A stretch of 64,000 nt of DNA from Chthonomonas sp. UBA2387 (GCA_002343445.1 DDSP01000064.1:1560-65559); one strand, 5' to 3'; positions 1-9,044 are shown, numbered from the stretch's first letter. Notes: generated by a model from the sequence alone, not told the origin. Program-made: numbers and translations.

Positions 1-1
1 C

Positions 2-511
2 GCGAAGCTCTCGGGCGGCGTCGCCGTCATCAAGGTCGGTGCGCCCACCGAGCCTGCGCTGAAGGACAAGAAAGCCCGGATCGAAGACGCTCTCGCCGCG
101 ACTCGCGCCGCGCTTGAGGAAGGCATCGTGCCCGGAGGCGGCGTGGCGCTGCTCAAGGCCGGTGCGGCTCTGGCCGACCTGCAAGGCGAAGGCGACGAGA
201 ACATCGGCATCGCCATCGTTCGACGCGCCATCGAATCGCCCATGCGCACGATCGCGGAGAACGCCGGCGTCGAAGGCTCGGTCATCGTGGAGCGCGTCCG
301 CGTGGCGAACGAGGCCAACTACGGCTTCAACGCGTCCAACCTCGAATACGGCGACCTGCTGGCCGCCGGTGTCGTGGATCCGACCAAGGTCGTTCGTGCC
401 GCGCTGCAGAACGCGGCTTCGATCAGCGGCCTGTTGCTGATCACCGAAGCCGCCGTCGCCGAGTTGCCCGAAAAGGAAGACGAGGGCGCCGCCGGCCACC
501 ACCACCACTAA
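2..511 (+). CDS. groEL: Chaperonin GroEL, C-terminal part (5' truncated)
   Basis: The window opens inside this gene; the 169 visible C-terminal residues cover the end of the apical, the intermediate and the equatorial domains. Hallmarks are [20 protein letters not shown], the [20 protein letters not shown] segment and the late equatorial [16 protein letters not shown]. GroEL forms the cytoplasmic folding cage with GroES and ATP. The tail is unusual: the usual run of GGM repeats is absent and the protein ends in Glu/Asp/Gly/Ala followed by four histidines. A strong stem-loop follows the stop. The assignment is secure; whether this is the main or a second groEL copy cannot be seen from here. 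Confidence 0.97.
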   Translation, partial: AKLSGGVAVIKVGAPTEPALKDKKARIEDALAATRAALEEGIVPGGGVALLKAGAALADLQGEGDENIGIAIVRRAIESPMRTIAENAGVEGSVIVERVRVANEANYGFNASNLEYGDLLAAGVVDPTKVVRAALQNAASISGLLLITEAAVAELPEKEDEGAAGHHHH

Positions 512-533
512 GACTTCTGGGTCTTGGCTTATG

Positions 534-569
534 TAGGTCCTATAGGTCGGACTCGGCCTGTAGGACCTA
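534..569 (+). terminator. Stem-loop terminator after groEL
   Basis: A 13-base-pair stem (TAGGTCCTATAGG paired with CCTGTAGGACCTA, one G-T pair) encloses a 10-base loop, starting 22 bases after the groEL stop. A second, short hairpin (CGAGCC-TCC-GGCTCG, 580-594) follows. The T tract after the stem is weak, so intrinsic termination is likely but the structure could also stabilise the mRNA 3' end. Confidence 0.7.
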
Positions 570-675
570 TTGCTTCACACGAGCCTCCGGCTCGGACAGG
601 ACTCTGCTATCGAATTCCGGGTGACCCGGCACGGGTAACCTTGCGTGGCCCGTCTATCCAGAGGTAGCGAAAACA

Positions 676-1059
676 ATGACTTGGGAACGCATGAGTCGCG
701 ATAACTTCTATTGCGCACAGCTCCTGCTTGATCGGGAGGACGAGCGGCTGATGCGCAGCTGCGTTGCCCGAAGCTACTATGCCGCGTACGCTGCGGCCTG
801 TTCGCTCGTCTGCGAGCCGGGCAAGACGTTCAGGCACGGTTGGCACAATCCACCGCACGAAGACATCCCAAGCCTGCTGGGTCAGGTGGCGGGATTAAGC
901 GAGGACGAGAAACGTCGCGCAAAGCGCGGACTAAGAGTGCTGAGGGAAGCGCGAACAGACGCCGACTACCGGAACGGACGCACCGTCGGGCGGAAGGAGG
1001 CACTGGAAATGCTTAGGGAATCAGCTGCCGTTCTCAAGCGTCTTGGAGTATGGACATGA
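676..1059 (+). CDS. HEPN domain protein
   Basis: 127 residues, predicted all-helical. The N-terminal half has the RSYYAAYAAAC helix (residues 32-42) and the C-terminal half has RTDADYR, both typical of the HEPN domains found beside MNT nucleotidyltransferases. No canonical R-x4-6-H ribonuclease motif is visible; the only nearby Arg/His cluster is RHGWHNPPH, whose spacing does not fit. HEPN proteins are commonly RNase toxins or partners of nucleotidyltransferases. Here the next gene overlaps by ATGA and is not a nucleotidyltransferase, so the two probably form a co-translated pair of unknown function. The fold call is good; the toxin role is inference. Confidence 0.8.
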   Translation: MTWERMSRDNFYCAQLLLDREDERLMRSCVARSYYAAYAAACSLVCEPGKTFRHGWHNPPHEDIPSLLGQVAGLSEDEKRRAKRGLRVLREARTDADYRNGRTVGRKEALEMLRESAAVLKRLGVWT

Positions 1060-1295
1060 CCACGCTTACCCCCGAAATCATCCAGCGCCAAGTGGAAGTC
1101 GTTCTCCAGCAGATCGACAATCCGCTCGGGTTTCGACTGAAGAGAGACGGCATCGTGGACGTAGACGGTCGGTGGTGGGTGATCTTGGAGGCCGACAACG
1201 AGCCACCTCGCCGCTCGGAAGTCTGGGACCGTCTCGCGGAGATCGAGGAGAAATTGGAAGAGGCCGACGTGAAAGTGCTCGTCACTTCGACTTAG
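1056..1295 (+). CDS. Small acidic partner of the HEPN protein, unknown function
   Basis: 79 residues if started at the ATG that overlaps the HEPN stop (ATGA, 1056-1059); another in-frame ATG lies at 1050 and adds two residues. The protein has an N-terminal helix (TPEIIQRQVEVVLQQID), a middle part with GFRLKRDGIVDVDGRWWVIL that looks like beta strands, and an acidic C-terminal helix (WDRLAEIEEKLEEADVKVLV). I do not recognise a named family. Tight coupling to the HEPN gene suggests an antitoxin or complex partner; this is inferred from position only. Confidence 0.7.
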   Translation: MTTLTPEIIQRQVEVVLQQIDNPLGFRLKRDGIVDVDGRWWVILEADNEPPRRSEVWDRLAEIEEKLEEADVKVLVTST

Positions 1296-1340
1296 CTTGC
1301 GCTTCGACGGCCTTGCAACAGCCGCACGCCATACTCGCTT

Positions 1341-2141
1341 GTGCTCATCACTCCGGAACTGATCCAGCGGCTCGAGCGCTCCGAGACAACGAGGCTGGCG
1401 CGAGCCGTCAGCGCGGGGCGGGGCGATGCACTCGAACTCGCTGGCGGGGTCGCCGCCTTCTGCGGCGAGGGTCACGTGTTCACACAATGCGTCGGAATCG
1501 GCGAGGATCGAGGACTCGCCGACGACGATTGGCGCGCGCTTTTGGGGCACTACACAGGCCGCTGCTCCAAGTTCGAGTTCAAGTTGAGCCCCATCGCACA
1601 CCCTGAGACGGTGCGTCGCGTGGTCGCGGCTGCGTTCGATGTCGCCGAGTTCGAGGCCATCCTCGCGCGGACGCCCAACAACGACCCAACCGATTCGCCG
1701 AGCGTCGTGATCGAAGAACTCCCCACCGCAGACGTTCGCGAGTACGTCCTCGCCAGCGAGCCCTGGTTCTTTCCGGGCGGAGCCGCGCCGGGCACGCTGG
1801 ACGGCATCGCCGATTCGTACCAAGTGCCGGGGAGCCACTGCTTCGTCATCCGGTCCTCTGGAGAGATCGTGGCTGGTGCGAGCCTCATGGTGAGCGAGGG
1901 TATCGGGTGGTTTTGCGGCGGGGGAGTGCATCCCGACCACCGGAGGCGCGGCCTGCACCGCGCCCTCATCTCCCATCGGCTGCGTGTCGCCGCCGAAATA
2001 GGCCTGGACCTCGTTGCGCAAGGAGCGCTACCGGCCTCTGAATCCATGCGGAACGCCCAACGCAACGGGTTCGCGCATGTTTACACGCTGACGTCCTACT
2101 GGATCTCGCCTTCCGGGCCCGATCCGATGCATGTAACCTGA
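1341..2141 (+). CDS. GNAT-family N-acetyltransferase
   Basis: 266 residues from a GTG start. The C-terminal third carries the GNAT acetyl-CoA motif A, GVHPDHRRRGLHRALI (about residues 195-210), followed by the typical Asn-Gly-Phe motif B (NAQRNGFAHVYTLTSYW). The N-terminal 120 residues are not obviously GNAT and may be a separate substrate-binding part. GNAT enzymes transfer an acetyl group to an amine; the substrate is not predictable here. It sits 45 bases after the HEPN partner on the same strand, but there is no evidence of a shared function. Confidence 0.85.
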   Translation: MLITPELIQRLERSETTRLARAVSAGRGDALELAGGVAAFCGEGHVFTQCVGIGEDRGLADDDWRALLGHYTGRCSKFEFKLSPIAHPETVRRVVAAAFDVAEFEAILARTPNNDPTDSPSVVIEELPTADVREYVLASEPWFFPGGAAPGTLDGIADSYQVPGSHCFVIRSSGEIVAGASLMVSEGIGWFCGGGVHPDHRRRGLHRALISHRLRVAAEIGLDLVAQGALPASESMRNAQRNGFAHVYTLTSYWISPSGPDPMHVT

Positions 2142-2176
2142 AGGAACCGAACCCGGGCAGCGAGAACTCAACCGCG

Positions 2177-2860
2177 ATGCTTCTCGCACCCTTGCTCTGC
2201 CTCGCCTCACTCCTGCAACCCGTCTCGGTCACGCCGGTCCCGCAAGACGCCGACTGGTGGCGGCAGCGGCACGAACACAAGATGGAGGTCACACGCAAAG
2301 GTGGGTACGACGTGGCGTTCCTCGGCGACAGCATCACCCAGGGCTGGGAAGGAGGCGGCAAAGCCGCATGGGACGAATTCTTCGCGCCGATGAAATCCGC
2401 CAACTTCGGCTACTCGGGCGACCGGACGGAGCACGTCCTATGGAGGCTTCAGAAGGGCGAGATGCTGCCCGCCAAGCCCAAGGTGGTCGTCATCATGATC
2501 GGCACCAACAACGTCGGCCACGGCTCGTCGAATCCGGCGCAGACCGTCGAAGGCATCCGCGCGATCCTCGCCGCGATCGGCAAGGGCTCGCCCAAGACGC
2601 AGGTGCTCCTGCTCGCTGTGTTCCCCCGAGGAGCGACGGCCGACGACCGGTTGCGGGTGCAGGTGGGCGAGATCAACGCCGGTCTGCGCGGGATCTCCTA
2701 TCCGGGCGTGCGGTTCCTCGACATCGGGCACCACTTCGTGAGGTTCGACGGCACGCTGAAGGACTCGCTGATGCCAGACCTGCTTCACTTGAACGCCGAC
2801 GGCTATGGCATCTGGGCCAGAGCCATCGCGAGCGAAGTGCGGGGCATGTTGCGAACGTGA
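2177..2860 (+). CDS. Secreted SGNH/GDSL-type hydrolase
   Basis: 227 residues with a short hydrophobic signal sequence (residues 1-20). The four SGNH blocks are visible: FLGDSITQGW (nucleophile Ser near 52), a Gly in NFGYSGDR, GTNN (near 112-115) and DLLHLNADGY with the catalytic Asp and His near the end. The layout resembles the platelet-activating-factor acetylhydrolase beta-subunit-like branch, which hydrolyses acetyl esters, often on carbohydrates. It is likely exported. The true substrate is unknown. Confidence 0.88.
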   Translation: MLLAPLLCLASLLQPVSVTPVPQDADWWRQRHEHKMEVTRKGGYDVAFLGDSITQGWEGGGKAAWDEFFAPMKSANFGYSGDRTEHVLWRLQKGEMLPAKPKVVVIMIGTNNVGHGSSNPAQTVEGIRAILAAIGKGSPKTQVLLLAVFPRGATADDRLRVQVGEINAGLRGISYPGVRFLDIGHHFVRFDGTLKDSLMPDLLHLNADGYGIWARAIASEVRGMLRT

Positions 2861-2895
2861 TCCCGGAGTTGCGTGTATAATGCACGAGCCTCAGC

Positions 2896-2987
2896 GGAGA
2901 GATGGCTGAGTGGTCGAAAGCGCCCGCCTGCTAAGTGGGTAGGGGAAGAAATTCCTCTCTCGGGTTCGAATCCCGATCTCTCCGCCA
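2896..2987 (+). tRNA. tRNA-Ser (GCU)
   Basis: A full class II tRNA: acceptor stem GGAGAGA pairs with TCTCTCC, then discriminator G and an encoded CCA. The anticodon loop CTGCTAA reads GCT (2930-2932). It has a long serine-type variable arm and the T-loop GGTTCGAATCC. It sits between the SGNH hydrolase and the lytic transglycosylase. Confidence 0.96.
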
Positions 2988-3016
2988 GATATCGCCGTGC
3001 CGGATTCGGTCGAAAC

Positions 3017-4054
3017 ATGAAGCGAACGCGAAATGCGACGGGCAACTGGGGCCGCTTGGCGGTCTGGTGCGGCGTCGCGTTCCTTGCACTCGGTTCGAAA
3101 GCGCTCGCCCAACCCACCCTTGAGCGGTATCTCGGTGAACGCACCAAGCTAGGCATCTCCGCCCCAGTCGGACTCGAAACCGCATTGACCACCGTCGGCA
3201 CCCGGACCTTCGAAGTGCGCGCTTCGGTTCGCGGCAGCCTCGTGCGCGATGGCAAGCGCAGCTTGCTGCTCGAACTCGAAGACGGTGAACATGTCGTGGC
3301 CGGGGTCGGGGCCGACCACCAGTGGCTGGCCGGTAGAACCGGCGCGATCCGCATGATCCTTCGCACGATCCGACCGAACGAAGCGTCCGACCCGGTGACG
3401 GACGTACACATGGCCATCGACGAGGGCCATATGACGACGCACGAACTGGCTCAGGCACAAGAGCGCGCGATGGAAGTCGCCCGGAATCGCCAGCGGGGTT
3501 CGGCAACCTCCCGAGGCTCGGTGCAGCGCCCCCCGCGGGAACAAGTCGAGGTGGCGAAAGACTGGAGCTTGGGTGCCCACGAAGCGACGCCCTACTATGC
3601 CGGCTATGTGAAGCGGCAGAACTCGCGTCTTTCCGATGCCGAGGCGTACCGCATCGCCGAGGGCATCGTGGGCTTTTCGGTGCGGTTCGGCGTGGACGCC
3701 CGTCTGATCTTGGCCATGGTCCAAGTCGAGAGCGGCTTCGACCCCAGCGCAACCAGCCGAAGCGGGGCGCAAGGGCTCGGGCAACTCATGCCCGGAACGG
3801 CGCGTGGGCTGGGAGTCAGCAACTCGTACGACACCAACGAGAACCTCTACGGCACGGTCAAGCTGATCCGGGGCCACATCGCCAACTACATGAAGAAGAC
3901 CGGCGACGCCTACGAGTCGCTGGTGCTGGCGCTGGCCGCGTACAACGCGGGGAGCGGAGCGGTTCGACGTCACGGTGGCGTCCCGCCCTACCGCGAGACG
4001 CAGAACTACATCCCCAAGGTCATCAACCTGTACCGCAAACTCTGCGAAGGCTAA
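3017..4054 (+). CDS. Lytic transglycosylase (SLT domain), exported
   Basis: 345 residues from the ATG at 3017. The reading frame is open further upstream but there it runs through tRNA-Ser, so the internal ATG, which begins a clear signal peptide, is the start. The last 130 residues form the SLT lysozyme-like domain: MVQVESGFDP with catalytic Glu238, GAQGLGQLMPGTA, and LALAAYNAGSGAV. These enzymes cleave the MurNAc-GlcNAc bond of peptidoglycan with formation of a 1,6-anhydro ring. The first 200 residues are a less conserved, probably periplasmic region. There is no neighbour link beyond the shared strand with the symporter. Confidence 0.93.
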   Translation: MKRTRNATGNWGRLAVWCGVAFLALGSKALAQPTLERYLGERTKLGISAPVGLETALTTVGTRTFEVRASVRGSLVRDGKRSLLLELEDGEHVVAGVGADHQWLAGRTGAIRMILRTIRPNEASDPVTDVHMAIDEGHMTTHELAQAQERAMEVARNRQRGSATSRGSVQRPPREQVEVAKDWSLGAHEATPYYAGYVKRQNSRLSDAEAYRIAEGIVGFSVRFGVDARLILAMVQVESGFDPSATSRSGAQGLGQLMPGTARGLGVSNSYDTNENLYGTVKLIRGHIANYMKKTGDAYESLVLALAAYNAGSGAVRRHGGVPPYRETQNYIPKVINLYRKLCEG

Positions 4055-4098
4055 GTCTGCGGAAGGAGTTCTGAGCCGAGCGGCGAATCAACGCCCAC

Positions 4099-5412
4099 AT
4101 GTCCGCTCGCAAGATGCCTCTCCACACGCGCATCCTCATCGGCTTGGTGTTGGGCGCGGTCGCCGGATTGGCCTGTCAACAAGCTCTGGGCACCGATCAC
4201 CCCGACCTGAGATGGTGGGTGGACAACGTGGCCAAGCCGATCGGCCAAGTCTTCCTGCGGATGATCTTTATGATCGTCGTGCCGCTCTTGGTGTCCGCCC
4301 TCATTCTGGGCGTGGCGGACATCGGCGACGCGAAGAAAGTGGGTCGCGTCGGCGTTCGGGCGTTGGCGATGACGGTGCTCCTGTCCGGCATCGCCGTGGC
4401 GATCGGACTGACCGCAGTGAACTTGGTGAAGCCGGGCATCGGGTTGGACCAGGTTCAGAAAGACCGGCTCTTTGAACTGTATGCAGACAAGGCGGATGCC
4501 CAGAAGAAAGTCGAGCAGGCCGGTCAGGCGAAGTCGGTGGGCGAAACGCTGCTTGAACTGATCCCCGCCAACCCGGTCCAAGAAGCCGCGCGCGCACTAG
4601 AGGGCGGCCTGCTGCCGCTCATGGTCTTCAGCCTGATCTTCGGCATCGCACTCTCAGGGATCGCCGCCGAAAAGGCCCTGCCCGTCCGGGCATTCATGGA
4701 AGGGCTGTTCGAGGTGAGCCAGAAAGTCATTGGCTACGCCATGTCCATCGCGCCCTATGGCGTGTTTGCCTTGGTCTTCTCGACCACGGCCTTGCTGGGT
4801 TTGGACGCCCTTAGCGCTCTCGGCAGGTATGCCGTCCTCGTGCTGGTGGCGTTGGCGTTCCACCAAATCGTGACGTATTCAGTCGTGCTCAAGCTGATCG
4901 CCCGGATCAACCCGCTCGACTTCTTCCGGCGGATTCGAACGGTCATGCTCACCGCATTCGCCACGTCGTCGAGCAATGCCACGCTCCCCGAAGCGCTGAG
5001 GTCGGCAAGGGAAGACCTCGGTCTGCCGCGCGACATCAGCTCGTTCGTGCTTACCGTGGGCGCGACGGCCAACCAGAACGGCACCGCGTTGTTCGAAGGC
5101 ATCACGGTGCTGTTCCTGGCGCAGTTCTTCGGTATTACGCTGGACCTAGGTCAGCAAATCACGGTCATTCTGCTGTGCGTTTTGGCGGGGGTGGGCACCG
5201 CGGGTGTGCCCGGTGGCTCGTGGCCCATGATCGCCATCGTGCTCACCAAGGTTGGCGTGCCACCGGAGTCCATCGGCTTGGTGCTGGGCATCGACCGCAT
5301 TCTCGACATGAGCCGAACGGTGCTCAACGTCACGGGCGACCTGACGATCGCGACGTGCGTGACCAAGATGGAGGAGCGCTCGGGGCTCGAGTACCGCGAC
5401 GCGGCAGGCTAG
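4099..5412 (+). CDS. Dicarboxylate/amino acid:cation symporter (DAACS family)
   Basis: 437 residues with about eight membrane segments and two re-entrant loops. Family signatures: the serine-rich HP1 tip with [13 protein letters not shown]7 [20 protein letters not shown]2 [14 protein letters not shown], and TM8 [18 protein letters not shown] with the substrate-binding Asp and Asn residues. It imports glutamate/aspartate or C4-dicarboxylates with Na+ or H+. An insertion of about 60 polar residues between TM3 and TM4 (about 115-165) is a little long. Its stop shares CTAG with the convergent lexA stop. Confidence 0.93.
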   Translation: MSARKMPLHTRILIGLVLGAVAGLACQQALGTDHPDLRWWVDNVAKPIGQVFLRMIFMIVVPLLVSALILGVADIGDAKKVGRVGVRALAMTVLLSGIAVAIGLTAVNLVKPGIGLDQVQKDRLFELYADKADAQKKVEQAGQAKSVGETLLELIPANPVQEAARALEGGLLPLMVFSLIFGIALSGIAAEKALPVRAFMEGLFEVSQKVIGYAMSIAPYGVFALVFSTTALLGLDALSALGRYAVLVLVALAFHQIVTYSVVLKLIARINPLDFFRRIRTVMLTAFATSSSNATLPEALRSAREDLGLPRDISSFVLTVGATANQNGTALFEGITVLFLAQFFGITLDLGQQITVILLCVLAGVGTAGVPGGSWPMIAIVLTKVGVPPESIGLVLGIDRILDMSRTVLNVTGDLTIATCVTKMEERSGLEYRDAAG

Positions 5413-6038
5413 AACGCCATACAGTCGTAATCGCGGATGAGTCCCACGATCCGCCCGATCACTTTGGCGTCCTCGCGATCGATCGGGATCGGGTCGTAGG
5501 CCGGGTTGCTCGGCATAAGCCGCGTGCCCTTGCGGTCGAAGTGGATGCGCTTGACCGTAGCCTCGTCGCCGATCATCACGGCCACCAAGTCGCCATGATT
5601 GGCCGTCGGCTGTGGACGGACGACCACCAAATCGCGCGGCATGATGCCCTCGCCCGTCATCGAATCGCCCTTGACCCGGAGCAGGAACGCGTGTTCGATG
5701 TTGCGCACCATCTCGGACGGCACGGGGATGAGGTCCTCCACGTTCTCCTGGGCTGCGATCGGAGTGCCGGCGGCGATCGTGCCGACCAAGGGCAGCATCG
5801 CCACGCGCTGGTTCGCTTGGTACGCCGGGTGGGTCAGCTTGATCGAACGGGGCATGTTCGAGCGGGAGATGAAGCCCTTGCGTTCCAAGGCGTCCAAGTG
5901 GACGGTGACCCCTCGAAGGGACCCGATTTCGAAGTGCTTGCCTATCTCGCGAATCGAAGGCGGATACCCTTCGCGTTGGATGTAGTCGAGCACGAATTGA
6001 AGGATTTCCTTCTGTCGGATGGTGAGACCTTTCGCCAT
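5409..6038 (-). CDS. lexA: LexA repressor, SOS regulator
   Basis: 209 residues. The N-terminal winged helix-turn-helix (residues 1-70; [33 protein letters not shown]) binds SOS boxes. The C-terminal S24 domain has the Ala90-Gly91 self-cleavage site and the Ser126 (GDSM) and Lys163 (ATVKRI) catalytic dyad. RecA filaments stimulate self-cleavage, which derepresses DNA-repair genes. I searched the 160 bases up to sucD for a standard palindromic SOS box (GAAC-N4-GTTC or CTGT-N8-ACAG) and found none, so the local box is probably divergent. The gene is divergent from sucD. Confidence 0.97.
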   Translation of the reverse strand: MAKGLTIRQKEILQFVLDYIQREGYPPSIREIGKHFEIGSLRGVTVHLDALERKGFISRSNMPRSIKLTHPAYQANQRVAMLPLVGTIAAGTPIAAQENVEDLIPVPSEMVRNIEHAFLLRVKGDSMTGEGIMPRDLVVVRPQPTANHGDLVAVMIGDEATVKRIHFDRKGTRLMPSNPAYDPIPIDREDAKVIGRIVGLIRDYDCMAF

Positions 6039-6200
6039 GATGGAGCCTGTGACCGCAGAGCCAGTCTACAAGAAGAGACGCTCATGTGTCTACCAAAGTC
6101 GCGGGTTTTCCACACATTCTTCACCGTCTCGGCTGGGCACCGACGGCTGGGGTACTCTCGCCAGCGGATCGCGGTCGGCCCGACGGTCCGTTTCTTCACC

Positions 6201-7091
6201 ATGTCGGTTCTTGTCGGTAGTTCAACGCGCGTCATCGTTTGTGGGATGACGGGTCGCGAGGGCGGTTTCCACACCCAGCAGATGATCGAGTACGGCACCC
6301 AGGTCGTGGGTGGCGTCACCCCCGGAAAGGGAGGCACCGAGTACCTTGGTCGCCCGGTCTTCGATTCGGTCAAGGATGCCGTGGCTGCCACTGGCGCAAA
6401 CGCTGCCGTGATCTTTGTTCCGCCTCCTTTCGCCGCGGATTCTGTCCTTGAGTGCGAAGCCGCGGGCATCCCGTTCGTGTCCCTGATCACCGAGGGCGTG
6501 CCCGTTCAAGACATGGTGCGCGTTCACGCCCGCCTGAAAGCCAACGGCAAGACCACGTTGCTTGGCGGCAACTGCCCGGGCATCATCACTCCCGGTGAGT
6601 GCAAGATGGGCATCATGCCCGGCCACATCTTTGCACCAGGCCCGGTCGGGCTGGTGAGCCGCTCTGGAACCCTGACCTATGAGATTGTTTGGGAACTCAC
6701 CAGCGCCGGCATCGGCCAGACCACGTGTATCGGCATCGGCGGCGACCCGCTGCCGGGAATGCGCTTTGTCGACGCCTTGCGGCTGTTCAACGCCGATTCG
6801 GACACCAAGGCCGTGGTGATGGTCGGCGAAATCGGCGGCTCGGACGAGGAAGAGGGCGCGGCCTACATCAAGGCGCATATGACCAAGCCGGTCGTCTCGT
6901 TCATCTCCGGTCGCACGGCCCCTCCGGGCAAGCGCATGGGCCATGCCGGCGCCATCATCAGCGGCAACACGGGCACGCCGCAATCCAAGGTGAGCGCGCT
7001 CAACGACGCGGGCGTGCCCGTGGCCGACAAAACCAGCGAAATCCCCGCTCTCGTCCGCCTTGCGCTCGATCGCACGGCCGTCACGTCTTAA
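6201..7091 (+). CDS. sucD: Succinyl-CoA synthetase (ADP-forming), alpha subunit
   Basis: 296 residues, the normal length. The frame is open far upstream (across lexA, antisense), but homology begins at the ATG at 6201. The CoA-binding Rossmann region is near the N terminus ([22 protein letters not shown]). The ligase region has [20 protein letters not shown], and the phosphohistidine is His248 in [10 protein letters not shown]. It makes ATP from succinyl-CoA in the TCA cycle together with SucC. No sucC is beside it in this window, which is unusual because the two are generally co-transcribed. Confidence 0.96.
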   Translation: MSVLVGSSTRVIVCGMTGREGGFHTQQMIEYGTQVVGGVTPGKGGTEYLGRPVFDSVKDAVAATGANAAVIFVPPPFAADSVLECEAAGIPFVSLITEGVPVQDMVRVHARLKANGKTTLLGGNCPGIITPGECKMGIMPGHIFAPGPVGLVSRSGTLTYEIVWELTSAGIGQTTCIGIGGDPLPGMRFVDALRLFNADSDTKAVVMVGEIGGSDEEEGAAYIKAHMTKPVVSFISGRTAPPGKRMGHAGAIISGNTGTPQSKVSALNDAGVPVADKTSEIPALVRLALDRTAVTS

Positions 7092-7130
7092 CCCTCCTTC
7101 ACCGGGCCACAGCGTCGTGGCCCACGAGCC

Positions 7131-8195
7131 ATGAACGAAAACTACTTCGACAACGCCGCTTCGACTCCCGTGGACCCAATCGTGGTTCAGGAGATGTTGC
7201 CGTTCCTCACCGAGGCCCACGGCAACGCCCACTCGATCCACTCGGCGGGGATGCGCGCCATGCAGGCCGTGGAACTGGCCCGCGAGCGTGTGGCCGCCCT
7301 GATCGGAGCCGAAGATCCCGACGAAGTCGTGTTCACGTCCGGCGCGACAGAATCGAACAACTGGGTGCTCCGCAGCTACGGCAAGATCGCCATCAGCCCG
7401 TTCGAACATCCGTCCGTAGCGGTCACGGGATGCTGTGTGGGCGCGGAAGTGCTGCGGAACCAGGGTGAGGCGATCATGCCGCCGACCAGTTCGCCCGACT
7501 TGGTCAGCGTGATGTGGGTCAACAACGAGATGGGGGGCATCCTCGATGTGCCCGCCTGCCGGACGTGGGCGCGAAACGTCCACTCGGACCTGACCCAGGC
7601 CGTCGGCAAGGTGCCCTTCGATCTGAAGAGCATCTGTTTCGGGTCGCTCAGTGCACACAAGTTCTACGGTCCAAAGGGCGTTGGAGCGCTGTACGCCCAC
7701 GGGGGCTGCAACCTCGACCCGCTGCTCGCCGGCGGAGGGCAGGAGCATGGCGCACGCGCCGGCACGCTCAACGTCCCCGGCATTGTGGGCATGGGTGCGG
7801 CGGCTGCGATTGCGAGAGACCGCCAGGAGCAGGACTTCGCCCACGCGAGCGAACTTCGCGCCATCGTGTTGGATGAACTTTCCAGCGTCTCCGATTGGCG
7901 CGAGAACCGCTGCTCGAAGCAGAGCCCGTTTGTGTTGAATCTGAGTTTTCTTGGGTTGGTCGGCGAGGCGCTGGTGGTCGAGTTGGACTGCGTCGGCTAT
8001 GCGGTGAGCGCGGCATCGGCATGCAAGTCGTCGAGCCACGGAACGTCGGGTGTCCTCACGGCTCTGGGCGTCCCCGCCGATTGGGCCAAGGGCGCCTTGC
8101 GCATCAGTTTCGGTCGGGCGAACACCAAGGAGTCGGCGCGGGCGCTGGGTGCAGCGCTGCGCGAGAGCGTTTCTTCCTTGCGCGCCATGCGCTAG
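7131..8195 (+). CDS. Cysteine desulfurase (NifS/IscS-like, class V aminotransferase)
   Basis: 354 residues, about 40 shorter than typical IscS. Visible signatures: YFDNAAST at the start, SGATESNN, EHPSV with the ring-stacking His, HSDLTQAVGK, the PLP Lys177 in LSAHKFYGPKG, and the catalytic Cys298 in SAASACKSSSHGTSGVL. The enzyme removes sulfur from cysteine for Fe-S clusters or thiolated tRNA. It follows sucD by 39 bases and may be co-transcribed. No IscU or other scaffold gene is adjacent, so the acceptor is unclear. Confidence 0.92.
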   Translation: MNENYFDNAASTPVDPIVVQEMLPFLTEAHGNAHSIHSAGMRAMQAVELARERVAALIGAEDPDEVVFTSGATESNNWVLRSYGKIAISPFEHPSVAVTGCCVGAEVLRNQGEAIMPPTSSPDLVSVMWVNNEMGGILDVPACRTWARNVHSDLTQAVGKVPFDLKSICFGSLSAHKFYGPKGVGALYAHGGCNLDPLLAGGGQEHGARAGTLNVPGIVGMGAAAAIARDRQEQDFAHASELRAIVLDELSSVSDWRENRCSKQSPFVLNLSFLGLVGEALVVELDCVGYAVSAASACKSSSHGTSGVLTALGVPADWAKGALRISFGRANTKESARALGAALRESVSSLRAMR

Positions 8196-8218
8196 AGCCC
8201 ACCGCATCGGGGTATCGT

Positions 8219-8974
8219 ATGTCTTCAGTGAAAACGTTGGTCCGCTCCATCTCGGCGGCCGCGCTCGGTGTCGCGCTGTTTGCGGCGGCGGGTTGTGGCG
8301 GAAGCATCTCCAGTTCAAGCGCACCGGATCCTCTGGTGCAGTTCGTGAACGCGGTTCCGGACTCGGTGGCTTTGGACCTGCTGTTCGACGATTTCAAGGA
8401 AGACCGGCTGGTCACGATCGGCGCGGGCGTCGCTTACGCGGGCACGAATGGGGCCTTCAAAGAAGTGCGCGCAGGCGGTCACGGTCTGATCCTCAAGGAG
8501 GCTGGCGACCCGTTCGAACTGTGGTCGCAGACGTTCGACACGGCCAACGACCGTTCGTACATCGCCGTGGCCATTGGGCAAAAGGCGTTCGGCACCGACT
8601 TTGAAAAGCGGCCCCGATTCATCACGTTCGACATCGACCGAACCGCCCCGAACGGTAACAAGTCGCGGCTCTACATCGTGCACGGGTTCAACCGAGCCGC
8701 CAGCATCGACACGCCGGCCATCGACTTCCAGACCCCGGGGGACAACCCCACCTATCGTGCCGCCGACATCGCGTACGGCACCGTCAAGGACTTGACCGTC
8801 GATTCGGGACCCATCACCCTGCAGGCCCGAAACCGTGGGACGGACTTTGTCTACGCCGAAGCGACACCGACCCTGGAATCAGGGAAGATCTACCTTGCGG
8901 TGGTCAGCGGAATCGAGGATTCGGTGGGTGCACAGGCTCCGCGCGTCTTCTTCACGGAACTGCGGACTCGATAA
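8219..8974 (+). CDS. DUF4397-like lipoprotein
   Basis: 251 residues from the ATG at 8219. The signal peptide ends in a lipobox (LFAAAGC) with Cys26 as the lipidation site, followed by a serine-rich spacer. The remainder starts with VQFVNAVPDSVALDLLFDD, which matches the opening strand pattern of DUF4397 domains. Such proteins are predicted envelope lipoproteins of unknown role. No enzymatic motif is visible. Confidence 0.8.
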   Translation: MSSVKTLVRSISAAALGVALFAAAGCGGSISSSSAPDPLVQFVNAVPDSVALDLLFDDFKEDRLVTIGAGVAYAGTNGAFKEVRAGGHGLILKEAGDPFELWSQTFDTANDRSYIAVAIGQKAFGTDFEKRPRFITFDIDRTAPNGNKSRLYIVHGFNRAASIDTPAIDFQTPGDNPTYRAADIAYGTVKDLTVDSGPITLQARNRGTDFVYAEATPTLESGKIYLAVVSGIEDSVGAQAPRVFFTELRTR

Positions 8975-8978
8975 CCCA

Positions 8979-8994
8979 GCGCTTGGCCAAGTGC
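8979..8994. promoter_or_regulatory. 16-bp near-perfect palindrome upstream of the ECF sigma gene
   Basis: GCGCTTGGCCAAGTGC is self-complementary except for one G-T pair. It is flanked by CCCAG and CTGGG, so the whole stretch can fold into a longer structure. It lies just after the lipoprotein stop and 50 bases before the sigma factor start. It may be a terminator without a T run or an operator; the two cannot be separated by eye. Confidence 0.4.
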
Positions 8995-9044
8995 TATAAA
9001 CTGGGGTAGCGCGCACCGTTTCGGTTGGCGCGTCCGTCCTTCAT

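Noticed and set aside
2873..3016. Upstream start for the lytic transglycosylase
   Set aside because: It would encode tRNA-Ser as protein; the ATG at 3017 has a good signal peptide.
5175..6200. In-frame upstream extension of sucD
   Set aside because: Runs antisense across lexA and the symporter end; sucD homology begins at 6201.
6039..6200. Canonical LexA (SOS) box upstream of lexA
   Set aside because: No GAAC-N4-GTTC or CTGT-N8-ACAG palindrome found; the two GTAGAC copies are direct, not inverted.
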